Assembly (NCBI RefSeq): GCF_029761915.1
Contig: NZ_CP121695.1
Coordinates: 9,329,501-9,393,500, forward strand
DNA: 64,000 bases
DNA from: Bradyrhizobium sp. CB1650
GTDB taxonomy: Bacteria; Pseudomonadota; Alphaproteobacteria; Rhizobiales; Xanthobacteraceae
Direction: 5' to 3'
Part shown: piece by piece, positions 46,438 through 56,600 of the stretch
Position numbering within the stretch: position 1 is the first letter of the stretch
Layout: each line of letters begins with the position of its first letter
Program-made: the position numbers and the translations under genes
The notes under the pieces: generated by a model
What the model saw: only the letters and a program-made list of their open reading frames with translations
Told to the model about the DNA's origin: nothing
Database searches by the model: none

Positions 46438-46606
46438 TGTCGTCATGGCGAAAGCCAGGATTTACCCCCGGGAGGAGTTGCTGCGCGAAACTGACAACTA
46501 CGTGTCGTCGCCAAACCACTCCCTGAGGCAATGGGTCCTGGATCTGCGCTCCGCTACGGGACAGCGCTACGCGCTGCCCGGCGCTGCGCTTGTCCAGGAC
46601 GACGAG
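46438..46606. repeat. TGTCGTCATGGCGAAAGCCAGGA-type intergenic repeat
   Basis: GTCGTCATGGCGAAAGCCAGGAT at the left and ATCTGCGCTCCGCTACGGGAC plus GTCCAGGACGAC at the right, with inner ACTACGTGTCGTCGCC. It is a partly palindromic unit between the GGDEF-EAL and EBP genes. The remaining roughly 90 bp before the EBP start is AT-richer and should hold its promoter. Confidence 0.55.
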
Positions 46607-46699
46607 CCAGGGTGAGCCAGCAGCGTTTCCTTGCGTTTTCACCCTTTGAAATTACTCGCCTTTTGGTAATAAGCAGGTGGACTTCGTCCGAGGCACGCC

Positions 46700-48130
46700 A
46701 TGTCCGTCCCATCCTCTGTCAGCGATCCCGCCTATCTCCGTGCGCGCGCGATGGAGACGCTGTTCGAGCGGCTGGAAAACCTCTGCGAGGGCGCGATCGC
46801 GATCGATCGCGGCGGGCGGGTCGTCTACGTCAACGAGAAATACCTCGCAGCACTCGGCCTCAAGCGCACCAGTGAGGCGATCGGCAGGCCGATCGAGGAG
46901 ATCATCCCGAACAGCCTGATGCGGAAGGTGGCCGAGACCGGCGAGCCGATCCTGCTCGACATCATGGAGCTCGGCGGCGAGCAGCTCGTGGTCACGCGCA
47001 TGCCGATCGAGGACGAGCGGGGGTCGGTGATCGGCGCGATCGGATTCGTGCTTTATGACCAGCTCGACAGCCTCAAGCCCCTGCTCGCCCGCGTCGCCCA
47101 GCTCGAGAGCGACCTGCGGCTGGCGCGTCGGCAATTGTCAAACGCCCGCGCGGCGCGCTTCACGTTCGGCGACTTCGTCGGTGCAACGCCTGCGATCGCT
47201 CAGGCCAAGGAGTTTGCGAAGCGTGCGGCACGACAGAACGTGACCGTGCTCCTGACCGGCGAGACAGGGACCGGCAAGGAATTGCTGGCACAGGCGATCC
47301 ACAATGCCTCGGCGCGCGCGGAGAAGCCGTTCGTGAGCGTCAACGTCGCGGCGATCCCGGAGACATTGATCGAGTCGGAATTCTTCGGCACGGCGCCGGG
47401 CGCCTATACCGGCGCCGACCGCAGGGGGCGCGAAGGAAAATTCCGGATCGCCGACGGCGGCACGCTGTTCCTCGATGAAATCGGCGAGATGCCGCTGCAA
47501 CTGCAGGCCAAGCTCCTGCGCGTGTTGCAGGAACGCGAGATCGAGCGGCTCGGCTCGGACAAGATCACCAAGGTTGATGTGCGCGTCATCGCTGCAACCA
47601 ATGTAGACCTCCGCAAGCGCGTCAGCGAGGGCGCCTTCCGCGCCGATCTCTACTACCGCCTCAACGTGCTTTCGATCGACCTGCCGCCTTTGCGCAAATG
47701 CCTCGACGACCTGCCGGACATCTGTTCGCGGCTGATCGAGGAGATCGGCGACTACATCCATGCGAGGATCACGCCGAGCGGATTGGCTGCGCTGGCGCGC
47801 TACGACTGGCCCGGCAATGTCCGCGAGCTTCGCAACATTCTGGAGCGTGCTCTGATCCTGAGCGATTCCGGACGGCTGACCGGCGATGATTTCGTCCACA
47901 TCCTGCCGGTCGGCGCGGAGGCCGGATCTGCGCCGCTGCCAAGGATGACCGGGCTGGTTGTCCCCTATGCCGAAGCCGAGGCCGAGTTCGAGAAGCAGAC
48001 GCTCGAACAGGCGCTCGCCGCCAGCAACGGCCAGATTTCGGAAGCCGCGAGAATGCTCCGCATCTCGCGTGCGACCTTCTACAAGAAGCTCGCCAAGTTC
48101 GGCCTGGCATCGGGACCGGCTTCGGTCTGA
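46700..48130 (+). CDS. PAS-domain sigma-54-dependent enhancer-binding activator
   Basis: A 476-residue bacterial enhancer-binding protein. The PAS domain (about 20-120) is the likely sensor. The AAA+ domain has Walker A GETGTGKE (187-194), the sigma-54 contact loop GAYTGA (234-239; Tyr replaces the usual Phe) and Walker [10 protein letters not shown] (253-261), and [18 protein letters not shown] closes it. The Fis-type helix-turn-helix near 435-470 is [20 protein letters not shown]. It should open sigma-54 promoters using ATP. A consensus sigma-54 promoter and a dyad lie immediately downstream, in front of the ABC importer operon. Confidence 0.95.
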   Translation: MSVPSSVSDPAYLRARAMETLFERLENLCEGAIAIDRGGRVVYVNEKYLAALGLKRTSEAIGRPIEEIIPNSLMRKVAETGEPILLDIMELGGEQLVVTRMPIEDERGSVIGAIGFVLYDQLDSLKPLLARVAQLESDLRLARRQLSNARAARFTFGDFVGATPAIAQAKEFAKRAARQNVTVLLTGETGTGKELLAQAIHNASARAEKPFVSVNVAAIPETLIESEFFGTAPGAYTGADRRGREGKFRIADGGTLFLDEIGEMPLQLQAKLLRVLQEREIERLGSDKITKVDVRVIAATNVDLRKRVSEGAFRADLYYRLNVLSIDLPPLRKCLDDLPDICSRLIEEIGDYIHARITPSGLAALARYDWPGNVRELRNILERALILSDSGRLTGDDFVHILPVGAEAGSAPLPRMTGLVVPYAEAEAEFEKQTLEQALAASNGQISEAARMLRISRATFYKKLAKFGLASGPASV

Positions 48131-48145
48131 GTTTCGAGACGCAAA

Positions 48146-48172
48146 CTGTCTGGAGTCTCGGACTCCGGACAG
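48146..48172. promoter_or_regulatory. 27-bp dyad, putative enhancer (UAS) for the sigma-54 activator
   Basis: CTGTCTGGAGTC (48146-48157), TCG, GACTCCGGACAG (48161-48172): 12-bp arms with one mismatch. Its centre is about 118 bp upstream of the predicted start of the sigma-54 promoter at 48251, the usual distance for an enhancer. It also lies 16 bp after the activator stop, so a terminator role is an alternative. A direct repeat TCGATTTTC (48174-48182, 48186-48194) follows. Confidence 0.6.
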
Positions 48173-48250
48173 ATCGATTTTCCGCTCGATTTTCGGCGGT
48201 CGCACACAATCTGCTGCATTCTCAGCCATTCTGGCGTGAAGTTCCGCATC

Positions 48251-48266
48251 TGGCGCGACGCTTGCT
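48251..48266 (+). promoter_or_regulatory. Sigma-54 (RpoN) -24/-12 promoter of the ABC importer operon
   Basis: TGGCGCG-ACGC-TTGCT matches the TGGCRCG-N4-TTGCW consensus, with GG (48252-48253) and GC (48264-48265) exactly 10 bases apart. The predicted start is near 48277, about 240 bases before the first gene, on the same strand. It is the only such match I noticed in this region. Confidence 0.75.
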
Positions 48267-48304
48267 CTGGGCCGCACGAGGAAACGCATGCTCTGGCGCG
48301 CGAC

Positions 48305-48328
48305 GACGGTCGCGCGGCTTCGACCGTC
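48305..48328. other. Inverted repeat in the long leader of the ABC importer mRNA
   Basis: GACGGTCG (48305-48312), 8-base loop, CGACCGTC (48321-48328), about 30-50 bases after the predicted sigma-54 start. It could fold as an RNA hairpin or bind a second regulator. The rest of the gap 48131-48516 shows no gene. Confidence 0.45.
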
Positions 48329-48516
48329 TCCAATGATGCCGCCGCGCCGCCCGGATCGCGAAAGCGATGCCGCGCGCACGCGGTCATTCATTTCGAGCGC
48401 GTCGGGACCCCGTCACGTGCGCCTCGCGCAAAGTCCGCCGGAAGGTGGAATTGCAATGTTTGCAAGGTTGTGCAAATCGCTGTTGCCAAGAACTGGTTGA
48501 ACAAGGAGGGACCATC

Positions 48517-49701
48517 GTGCGTCGATCATTCATTATAACAGCAGCCATCGCCGGCCTGGCCGCGGCCACGTCCGCACGCGCGGATGACCTCAAGGTCGCG
48601 CTGATCTACGGCAAGACCGGTCCGCTCGAAGCCTACGCCAAGCAGACCGAGACCGGCCTGCAGATGGGTTTTGAATACGCCACCAAGGGTACGATGACGC
48701 TCGACGGTCGCAAGATCGTCATCATCACCAAGGACGACCAGGGCAAGCCGGATCTTTCCAAGGCGGCGCTTGCCGAGGCCTATCAGGACGACAAGGCCGA
48801 CATCGCGATCGGCACGACCTCGTCGGCCGCGGCGCTCGCCATTCTCCCCGTCGCCGAGGAAAACAAGAAGATCCTGATCGTCGAGCCGGCGGTTGCGGAC
48901 CAGATTACCGGCGAGAAGTGGAATCGCTACATCTTCCGCACCGCGCGCAACTCGTCCCAGGACGCGATCTCCAACGCGGTCGCGATCGGCAAGCAGGGCG
49001 TCACGGTTGCGACGCTGGCGCAGGACTACGCCTTCGGCCGCGACGGCGTCGCCGCCTTCAAGGAGGCGCTCGCCAAGACCGGCGCGACGCTGGCCGCGGA
49101 AGAATATGCTCCGACCAACACCACCGACTTCACCGCCGTCGGCCAACGCCTGTTCGATGCGCTCAAGGACAAGCCCGGCCGCAAGGTGATCTGGGTGATC
49201 TGGGCCGGCGCCGGCAATCCGCTGGCAAAGCTCCAGGACATGGATCCGAAGCGCTACGGCATCGAGCTTTCCACCGGCGGCAACATCCTGCCGGCGCTCG
49301 CCGCCTACAAGGGCCTGCCCGGCATGGAAGGCGCGACCTATTACTACTATGACATCCCGAAGAACCCGGTGAACGACTGGCTGGTCGCCGAGCACCAGAA
49401 GCGCTTCAATGCGCCGCCGGACTTCTTCACCGCGGGCGGCTTCGCCGCCGCGATGTCCGTCGTCGCCGCCGTCACCAAGGCGAAGTCGACCGACACCGAG
49501 AAGCTGATCACCGCGATGGAAGGCCTGGAGTTCGACACGCCCAAGGGCAAGATGGTGTTCCGCAAGGAGGACCATCAGGCGCTCCAGAGCATGTATCACT
49601 TCAAGGTCAAGGTCGATCCCAACGTCGCCTGGGCCATCCTCGAGCCGGTGCGCGAGCTGAAGGTCGAGGACATGAACGTTCCCGTCCGCAACAAGCGCTG
49701 A
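48517..49701 (+). CDS. ABC importer substrate-binding protein, branched-chain/aromatic type, first gene of a sigma-54 operon
   Basis: A 394-residue periplasmic protein of the Peripla_BP_6 type. The start is GTG 48517 with a near-perfect AAGGAGGG seven bases upstream. Signal peptide RRSFIITAAIAGLAAATSAR, cleavage near ARADD. The mature part begins LKVALIYGKTGPLEAYAKQT and contains TTSSAAALAILPVAEENKKI and AQDYAFGRDGVAAFK. Four transporter genes follow, making a full importer. The ligand is unknown; sigma-54 control suggests a nitrogen source, organic acid or aromatic compound (inference). Confidence 0.93.
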   Translation: MRRSFIITAAIAGLAAATSARADDLKVALIYGKTGPLEAYAKQTETGLQMGFEYATKGTMTLDGRKIVIITKDDQGKPDLSKAALAEAYQDDKADIAIGTTSSAAALAILPVAEENKKILIVEPAVADQITGEKWNRYIFRTARNSSQDAISNAVAIGKQGVTVATLAQDYAFGRDGVAAFKEALAKTGATLAAEEYAPTNTTDFTAVGQRLFDALKDKPGRKVIWVIWAGAGNPLAKLQDMDPKRYGIELSTGGNILPALAAYKGLPGMEGATYYYYDIPKNPVNDWLVAEHQKRFNAPPDFFTAGGFAAAMSVVAAVTKAKSTDTEKLITAMEGLEFDTPKGKMVFRKEDHQALQSMYHFKVKVDPNVAWAILEPVRELKVEDMNVPVRNKR

Positions 49702-49718
49702 GGGTGCGTTGGTGCTTC

Positions 49719-49838
49719 ACCTCTCCCGCTTGCGGGAGAGGTCGGCGCGAAGCGCCGGGTGAGGGCGCTGTCCTCTTGGGGGTTCTCGCTTGTGGAAACA
49801 CCCTCTCCCCACCCCTCCCCCGCAAGCGGGGGAGGGAG
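49719..49838. repeat. CCTCTCCC palindromic repeat within the ABC importer operon
   Basis: ACCTCTCCCGCTTGCGGGAGAGGT is a perfect left hairpin, and CCCTCCCCCGCAAGCGGGGGAGGG a right one, with GGGTGAGGGCG/CCCTCTCC between. It fills the 184-bp gap between the binding-protein and LivG-type genes and may make the binding protein more abundant than the membrane parts. Confidence 0.8.
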
Positions 49839-49885
49839 CGCAGTGTGATCGTGGATATGTCCAACCCTCATTCGCTAGACTGCTT

Positions 49886-50665
49886 ATGACGCTGACCCTC
49901 GAAACCCGCGACCTCACCATTCGCTTCGGCGGCCATGTCGCGGTCAACAATGTGAGCTGCATTTTTCGTCCGGGCGAGCTTACCGCCATCGTCGGGCCGA
50001 ACGGCGCCGGCAAGACCACCTATTTCAACCTGATCTCGGGCCAGTTGCGTGCGAGCAGCGGCAGCATCCTGTTCGACGGCACTGACATCACCGAGCATTC
50101 CGCACCCTTACGCACCCGCGCAGGGCTGGGGCGCGCCTTCCAGCTCACCAACCTCTTCCCGAACCTGACGGTGGAGGAGAACGTCCGCCTCGCGGTGCAG
50201 GCGGCAAACGGCACCCATTACGACATGCTACGGCCCTGGATGGTGCGGCGCGACTTGATCGCGCGCGCGGACGCCATCCTCGACCAGGTCGCGCTCGGCA
50301 ACCGGCGCGGCGTGCCGGCGACCGCGCTGTCGCATGGCGACCAGCGCAAGCTCGAAGTCGCGCTGATGATCGCACTGGAGCCAAAGGTCTTCATGTTCGA
50401 CGAACCCACTGCCGGCATGAGCATCGACGAGGTGCCGGTCGTTCTCAATCTGATCGCACAGCTCAAGCAGGACAAAAGCAAGATCATCCTCCTGGTCGAG
50501 CACAAGATGGACGTGGTGCGCTCGCTCGCCGACCGCATCATCGTGCTGCATAACGGCCAGCTCGTCGCCGACGGCCAGCCGGCCGAGGTGATCGCCTCGC
50601 CGATCGTGCAGGAAGCCTATCTCGGCGTTGCCCCCAAGAACGCCACGTCAGAGAGTGCAGCATGA
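49886..50665 (+). CDS. ABC transporter ATP-binding protein, LivG type
   Basis: A 259-residue ATPase. Walker A is GPNGAGKTTYFNLISG, the LivG-type RAGLGRAFQLTNLFPNLTV follows, the signature is a degenerate LSHGDQRKLEVAL and Walker B is VFMFDEPTAGMS. ATG 49886 (MTLTLETRDLTIRFGG) begins just past the repeat. The 3' end overlaps the LivF-type gene by four bases (ATGA), showing coupling. With LivF it powers import of the ligand of the 48517 binding protein. Confidence 0.93.
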   Translation: MTLTLETRDLTIRFGGHVAVNNVSCIFRPGELTAIVGPNGAGKTTYFNLISGQLRASSGSILFDGTDITEHSAPLRTRAGLGRAFQLTNLFPNLTVEENVRLAVQAANGTHYDMLRPWMVRRDLIARADAILDQVALGNRRGVPATALSHGDQRKLEVALMIALEPKVFMFDEPTAGMSIDEVPVVLNLIAQLKQDKSKIILLVEHKMDVVRSLADRIIVLHNGQLVADGQPAEVIASPIVQEAYLGVAPKNATSESAA

Positions 50666-51384
50666 CCGACCTTCTGACGCTGTCCGGCGTGCACACCCAC
50701 ATCGGACGCTACCACATCCTCCAGGGCATCGACCTTGCGGTCCCGCAGGGACAGACCACGATGCTGCTCGGCCGCAACGGCGCCGGCAAGACCACGACGC
50801 TGCGCACCATCATCGGACTCTGGCAGGCGTCCAGCGGCGAGATCGTGCTGGCCGGCGAGCGCATCGAGGGCCGCGCCACGCCCGATATCGCGCGGCGCGG
50901 CGTCGGCTACGTGCCGGAGAGCATGGCGGTGTTCTCCGATCTCACGGTGAAGGAGAATCTGGTGCTGGCGGCACGCGACGGGCCGCTCGACGACAACCAG
51001 CTCGACTGGATCTTCGGCTTCTTCCCGGCGCTGCGCCGGTTCTGGCTGTCGCGCGCGGGGAGTCTCTCCGGCGGGCAGAAGCAGATGCTGTCGATCGCGC
51101 GCGCCATCGTCGAGCCGCGCAAACTGCTGCTGATCGACGAGCCGACCAAGGGGCTGGCGCCCGCCATCGTCATGGCGCTGATCGAATGCCTGAAGGAGAT
51201 CAAGCGCAAGGGCGCCACCATTCTCCTCGTCGAACAGAATTTCTTCGCCGCCCGCGAACTCGGCGACAGCGTGCTGGTCATGGACAACGGCACCATCGCC
51301 CATCGCGGCGAGATGGCGGCGCTGGCCGCCGACGTGCCGCTGCAGGAGCGGCTATTGGGCCTGAGCCTGGAGGCGCATCAGTGA
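50662..51384 (+). CDS. ABC transporter ATP-binding protein, LivF type
   Basis: A 240-residue ATPase. Walker A is LLGRNGAGKTTTLRTI, signature SLSGGQKQMLSIARAI, Walker B LLLIDEPTKGLAPAIV, all LivF-like, with GVGYVPESMAVFSDLTV in the Q-loop region. Its start overlaps the LivG stop by four bases, and its stop overlaps the LivH-type GTG start by four bases. Confidence 0.93.
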   Translation: MTDLLTLSGVHTHIGRYHILQGIDLAVPQGQTTMLLGRNGAGKTTTLRTIIGLWQASSGEIVLAGERIEGRATPDIARRGVGYVPESMAVFSDLTVKENLVLAARDGPLDDNQLDWIFGFFPALRRFWLSRAGSLSGGQKQMLSIARAIVEPRKLLLIDEPTKGLAPAIVMALIECLKEIKRKGATILLVEQNFFAARELGDSVLVMDNGTIAHRGEMAALAADVPLQERLLGLSLEAHQ

Positions 51385-52391
51385 CTGAGCTCGCTGCAAC
51401 CGATCCGCTGCCGAAGCCGAAGCGCGATCTCGCGCCGATCCTGCTGCCGATCGCGCTGGCGCTGGCGGTGATGCCGCTCATCGGCTCGACCAGCTCCTGG
51501 CTGACGCTGACCGCCGCGAGCCTCGCGATGGGCATGATGATCTTCATCATGGCGTCGGGCCTGACGCTGGTGTTCGGGCTGATGGACGTGTTCAATTTCG
51601 GCCACGGCGCCTTCATCGCGGTCGGCGCCTATATCGCGACGCTGGTGCTGGCGCCGTTCGCGGCCTCGATGCAGGCGGACTCGCTCTGGATGAACCTCGC
51701 GGTGCTGGCGCCGGCGGCGCTGCTCTCGATGGCCGTCTCCGGCGCGCTCGGCCTGATCGTCGAGCGCGTGCTGATCCTTCCCGTCTACGGCCAGCACCTG
51801 AAGCAGATCCTGATGACAACGGGCGGCCTGATCGTCGCGGAGCAGACGCTCTATGCGCTGTGGGGACCGCAGATCATCCCGCTGCCGCTGCCCGCCTCGC
51901 TGCGCGGCTCCTTCGTCATCGGCGACGTCGCGATCGCGAAATATCGCGTGCTCGCGACGCTCATCGGTCTCATCGTCTTCATCGCGATCCAGCTCGTGCT
52001 CAACCGCACCAAGCTTGGGCTGCTGATCCGGGCCGGCGTCGAGAACCGCGAGATGGTCGAGGCGCTCGGCTATCGCATCCGCCGCCTGTTCCTCGGCGTG
52101 TTCATGACGGGATCGGCGCTGGCCGGCCTCGGCGGCGTCATGTGGGCGCTCTATCGCGAGCAGGTTCATGCCTCCATGAGCGACGATCTCACCGTCCTGA
52201 TCTTCATCGTCGTCATCATCGGCGGCCTGGGATCGATCGGCGGCTGCTTCATCGGCGCCATTCTGGTGGCGATGGTCGCCAATTACGGCGGCTTCCTGGT
52301 GCCGAAGCTCGCTCTCGTCTCCAACATCCTGCTGATGGTCGCCATCCTGATGTGGCGGCCGCGCGGCCTCTATGCGGTGACCAGCCGATGA
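51381..52391 (+). CDS. ABC transporter permease, LivH type
   Basis: A 336-residue membrane permease with eight or so helices. GLTLVFGLMDVFNFGHGAF is the LivH signature, and RAGVENREMVEALGYRI is the coupling loop. The start is GTG 51381, overlapping the LivF stop; the next gene overlaps its stop by four bases. A hydrophilic start (TELAATDPLPKPKRDLAP) precedes the first helix. It forms the channel together with the LivM-type protein. Confidence 0.93.
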   Translation: MTELAATDPLPKPKRDLAPILLPIALALAVMPLIGSTSSWLTLTAASLAMGMMIFIMASGLTLVFGLMDVFNFGHGAFIAVGAYIATLVLAPFAASMQADSLWMNLAVLAPAALLSMAVSGALGLIVERVLILPVYGQHLKQILMTTGGLIVAEQTLYALWGPQIIPLPLPASLRGSFVIGDVAIAKYRVLATLIGLIVFIAIQLVLNRTKLGLLIRAGVENREMVEALGYRIRRLFLGVFMTGSALAGLGGVMWALYREQVHASMSDDLTVLIFIVVIIGGLGSIGGCFIGAILVAMVANYGGFLVPKLALVSNILLMVAILMWRPRGLYAVTSR

Positions 52392-53473
52392 AGATTCTAT
52401 CCGGTGATCCGCCGAAGAGCCGCGTCCTCACCCTCATTCTCGTCGTCATCATCCTGGCGCTGGCGGCGACGCCCTTCTTGTTCCCCGGCGCCAAGGCGCT
52501 GAACGTTGCCGCCAAGATCTGCGTCTTCGCCGCGCTTGTTGCCTCCTACGACCTCCTGCTCGGCTATACCGGCTCGGTGTCGTTCGCCCACACCATGTTC
52601 TATGGCATCGGCAGCTACGCGATCGCGATCGCGCTGTACGCGATGGGGCCCAATTGGGCCGCGGTCGCAACCGGCATCGTCATCGGCCTGCCGCTCGCAG
52701 CCCTGCTCGCGCTCGCCATCGGCCTGTTCTCGCTGCGGGTGGCGGCGATCTTCTTTGCCATGATCACGCTCGCAGTCGCCTCCGCGTTCCAGGTGCTGGC
52801 CTCGCAGCTCTCCTGGCTGACCGGCGGCGAGGACGGGCGCAGCTTTCAACTGCCCGAATTGCTACGGCCCGGCACGGTGCTGATCTCCAGGAACCTGATC
52901 GGCTTCGAGATGAACGGCCGCACCCTCACCTACTATCTCGTCTTCGCGGTCTCGGCGCTGATGATCCTCGGCCTGCTCCGGGTGGTGAACTCGCCGTTCG
53001 GTCGCGTGCTGCAGGCGATCCGCGAAAACCGCTTCCGCGCCGAGGCGCTCGGCTTCCGCACCGTCTTCCACCTGACCTATGCCAACTGCCTCGCCGCCCT
53101 GGTCGCCGCCAGCGCCGGCATTCTGAATGCGCTCTGGCTGCGCTATGCCGGGCCGGATACCTCGCTGAGCTTCTCGATCATGCTGGACATCCTCCTGATG
53201 GTGGTGATCGGCGGCATGGGCACGATCTACGGCGCGATCATCGGCGCCACGATCTTCATCCTCGCGCAGAACTATCTCCAGTCGCTGATGGGTGTGGCCT
53301 CCAAGGCGGCGACGGAGGCCGGCCTGCCGCTGCTGCCGGGACTCCTGCATCCGGACCGCTGGCTGCTGTGGCTGGGGCTGCTGTTCATTGCGAGCGTTTA
53401 CTTCTTCCCGACCGGCGTGGTGGGGCGGCTGCGCACGGGCGTCGGCGAAAAGAGCGCGGCCGCTTCGCATTAA
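52388..53473 (+). CDS. ABC transporter permease, LivM type
   Basis: A 361-residue permease, the last gene of the importer operon. SYDLLLGYTGSVSFAHTMFY is the LivM signature and RVLQAIRENRFRAEALGFRT the coupling loop. ATG 52388 overlaps the LivH stop by four bases. The C-terminus ends VGRLRTGVGEKSAAASH. After it comes a 184-bp gap without a clear terminator, then the large GGDEF-EAL gene on the same strand. Confidence 0.93.
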   Translation: MKILSGDPPKSRVLTLILVVIILALAATPFLFPGAKALNVAAKICVFAALVASYDLLLGYTGSVSFAHTMFYGIGSYAIAIALYAMGPNWAAVATGIVIGLPLAALLALAIGLFSLRVAAIFFAMITLAVASAFQVLASQLSWLTGGEDGRSFQLPELLRPGTVLISRNLIGFEMNGRTLTYYLVFAVSALMILGLLRVVNSPFGRVLQAIRENRFRAEALGFRTVFHLTYANCLAALVAASAGILNALWLRYAGPDTSLSFSIMLDILLMVVIGGMGTIYGAIIGATIFILAQNYLQSLMGVASKAATEAGLPLLPGLLHPDRWLLWLGLLFIASVYFFPTGVVGRLRTGVGEKSAAASH

Positions 53474-53657
53474 GCCACCATTAGTGATGCAGCGCAGCGC
53501 TCGTCGTCAGCGACGTGCAAGTTGCGGGCGTGGCGGAGAAATTCCCGCCGAGCTGCACGCCGGCGCGGCTGCGCAACCGGATTAAGCCCCGAGTAACCGG
53601 CTTTCCTAAGGTTTGGGCCATTTGTGCGGTGTATTCGTGGTCCCTCAGGGAGGGGGA

Positions 53658-56600
53658 ATGCGCCAAGTCTTTTCCAGGATGGCAACCGCGATGTGCCTGG
53701 CCGCGAAGGGCGGCTGGGACGCCGCCATGCGGCGGGGCCCGGTGCTGTGGCTGACCCTGTCCGGCGCATTGCTCGTGGCCGGCATCTTCGCCGTGACCGC
53801 CATGGCCGTCGGCGAATTTCGCGAGCGGTCGCTGACCAATCGCGAGCGCGAGCTGGAAAACACCGTTCAGTTGATCGCGCGCCATTTCGACCAGCAGTTC
53901 GAGGACTCCGACTTCATCGCGGCCGATCTGATCGGGCAAATGCGTCTGCCGGAGATCACCTCGCCCGAAATGTTCCGCGAGCGGATGTCCGGACCAGCCG
54001 CAAACCAGATGCTGCGCAGCAAGGTCAGCTCCGTCTCGTATCTCGGCGACATCGCGATCTACGACGCCGGCGGCGAACTGATCAACTGGTCGCGGGCCCA
54101 GCCGCTGCCCAAGATCAACATCTCCTCGCGCGCCTACTTCCAGACCTTCAAGTCGAATCCGCTGGGCGAGCCGGTGCTGCTGGAATCCGTGCGCAGCTAC
54201 ATCCTCGGCAAATGGACCACGATCGTGGCGCGCCGGCTGAGCGCGCCCGACGGCACCTTCTTCGGCGCGATGGTCCGCCGGATCGATCCCGACAGCTATC
54301 AACGCTATTTCGCCTCGGTGGCGCTCGCCGACGGCGCTGCCATCTCGCTGTTCGACCGCGAAGGCAAGATGCTGGCGCGCTACCCGCATGTCGAGGAGCT
54401 GATCGGCAGGAGCTTCAAGGATGCGCCGCTGATGCAGAAGGTGCTGACCAAAGGCGGTCAGCACACCCTTCGCGTCAAGAGCCCGGTCGACGGCGAGGAG
54501 CGCCTGGGCTCGGCCGCGTCGCTGACTCACTTCCCGCTGGTCATCGTTGCGACCAACACCACGGCGGCGGCGCTTGCGGACTGGCGGCAGCAGACCGGCT
54601 TCATGGTCACCACGGCAACGCTTTCGGCCGCGGTGATCGCGCTGATCCTGTTCCTGATCATCCGCCAGATCAACCGTCAGAACCGCGAGGCCCAGGAGCG
54701 GCTGGAGGCCGAGCGGCTGCGGCTCGACACCGCCCTGAACAACATGTCGCAAGGGCTGATCCTGTACGATGCCACCGGGTATATCGTCACCTGCAACCGC
54801 CGCTACGCCGACATGTTCGGCCTGTCGACCGACGTCATCAAGCCCGGCTGCCACATCCAGGAAGCGATGCACCATCGCAAGGAGCGTGGAGCGTTCGACG
54901 GCGACGTCGAGGAGTTTTGCGCCGACGTCATGAGGATCGTCGCCGAAGGCAAGGTCTCCACGAGGATTCATCAACTGCCCAATGGCCGCGCCTTCCAGGT
55001 CATCAACACCCCGCTCGCGCAGGGCGGGTGGGTCGCCACCATCGAGGAGATCACCGAGCGGCGCAACCTGGAGCAGGAGCGCGACCGCAACTACACGTTC
55101 CTGCGCGAGATCATCGATCACATCCCCTCGCAGATCACCGTGAAGGACGCCCGGACACGGCAATATCTGCTGGTCAACCGGATTGCCGAGGAGATCTTCA
55201 GGGAATCGGGCGAGACGATCGTCGGCAAGACGGCTGCCGACATCCTGCCAACAGCCGACGCCGATATCGTCACCCGCGATGATGACGCCCTGCTGCGATC
55301 GCCAAATCGACTGTTGCTCAAGGAGCAGACCTGGAAGACGCGGACCGATGGCCAGCGTCACACCATCTCGAAACGCATCGGCATCCGCGACAAGGCCGGC
55401 GAGCCGCGCTACATCATCAACGTCATCGAGGACATCACGGAGCAGCGAAAGGCCGACGAGAAGATCGCCCACATGGCGCATTACGATGCGCTGACCGATT
55501 TGCCCAACCGCGCGCTGTTCCGCGAGCAGATCGAACGCGAGCTGGAGAGGGTCGCCGACGGCGAGCAATTCGCACTGCTCTACATCGACGTCGACGAGTT
55601 CAAGGGCATCAACGATTCGCTCGGCCACCATGTCGGCGACGAGCTGTTGAAGGCGATCGCGGGCCGCATTCGCGCCTGCCTCGGTCAGGGAGACCTGATC
55701 GCACGGCTTGGCGGCGACGAATTCGCCGTGATCCAGACCAAGGTGGAATCCTCCGCCGACGTGACGTCGTTCGTGACCCGCATTCACGAGGCGATCCGCC
55801 GGCCCTATCATTGCCTCGGCCATCAGCTCTCGACCGATGCCAGCATCGGCATCGCGCTGGCGCCGCAGGACGGCACCGATCTCGATCAGCTCATCAAGAA
55901 TGCCGACCTCGCGATGTATGGTGCCAAGGCGGAAGGACGCCGCACCTATCGCTTCTTCGAGCCCGCCATGGATGCGAGCGCCAAGGCGCGCCTCACCATG
56001 GAGCAGGATCTGCGCCAGGCCATGATCGACGGCGGCTTCGAGCTCAATTACCAGCCGCTGGTCAATCTGCGCACCGGTGAGGTCTCCGGCTGCGAGGCGC
56101 TGCTGCGCTGGCGGCATCCCGAACGCGGCATGGTGTCGCCGGCCGAGTTCATTCCGATCGCCGAGGATACCGGCCTGATCACCGAGATCGGCGACTGGGT
56201 GCTGCGCACCGCCTGCGCGGAAGCCGCGACCTGGCCTGCGCAAGTGCGGCTCGCGGTCAACGTCTCGCCGGTGCAGCTCAAATGCGACACGCTGGCGCTG
56301 AAGATCGCAGGCGCGCTCGCCTCCTCCGGGCTCGACCCGCGCCGGCTCGAGCTCGAGATCACCGAGGCCGTGCTGATCCGCGACGACGAGGCGGCGCTCT
56401 CGATCCTGCACCAGCTCCGCTCGATCGGCGTACGCATCGCGCTCGACGATTTCGGCACCGGCTATTCCTCGCTGAGCTATCTGAAGCGCTTCCCGTTCGA
56501 CAAGATCAAGATCGATCGCTGCTTCGTCGCCGACATCGCGGAAGCGAGCGGCGCACCCGTCATCGTGCAGGCGGTGGTGAACATCGCCGCCGCCAGCAAC

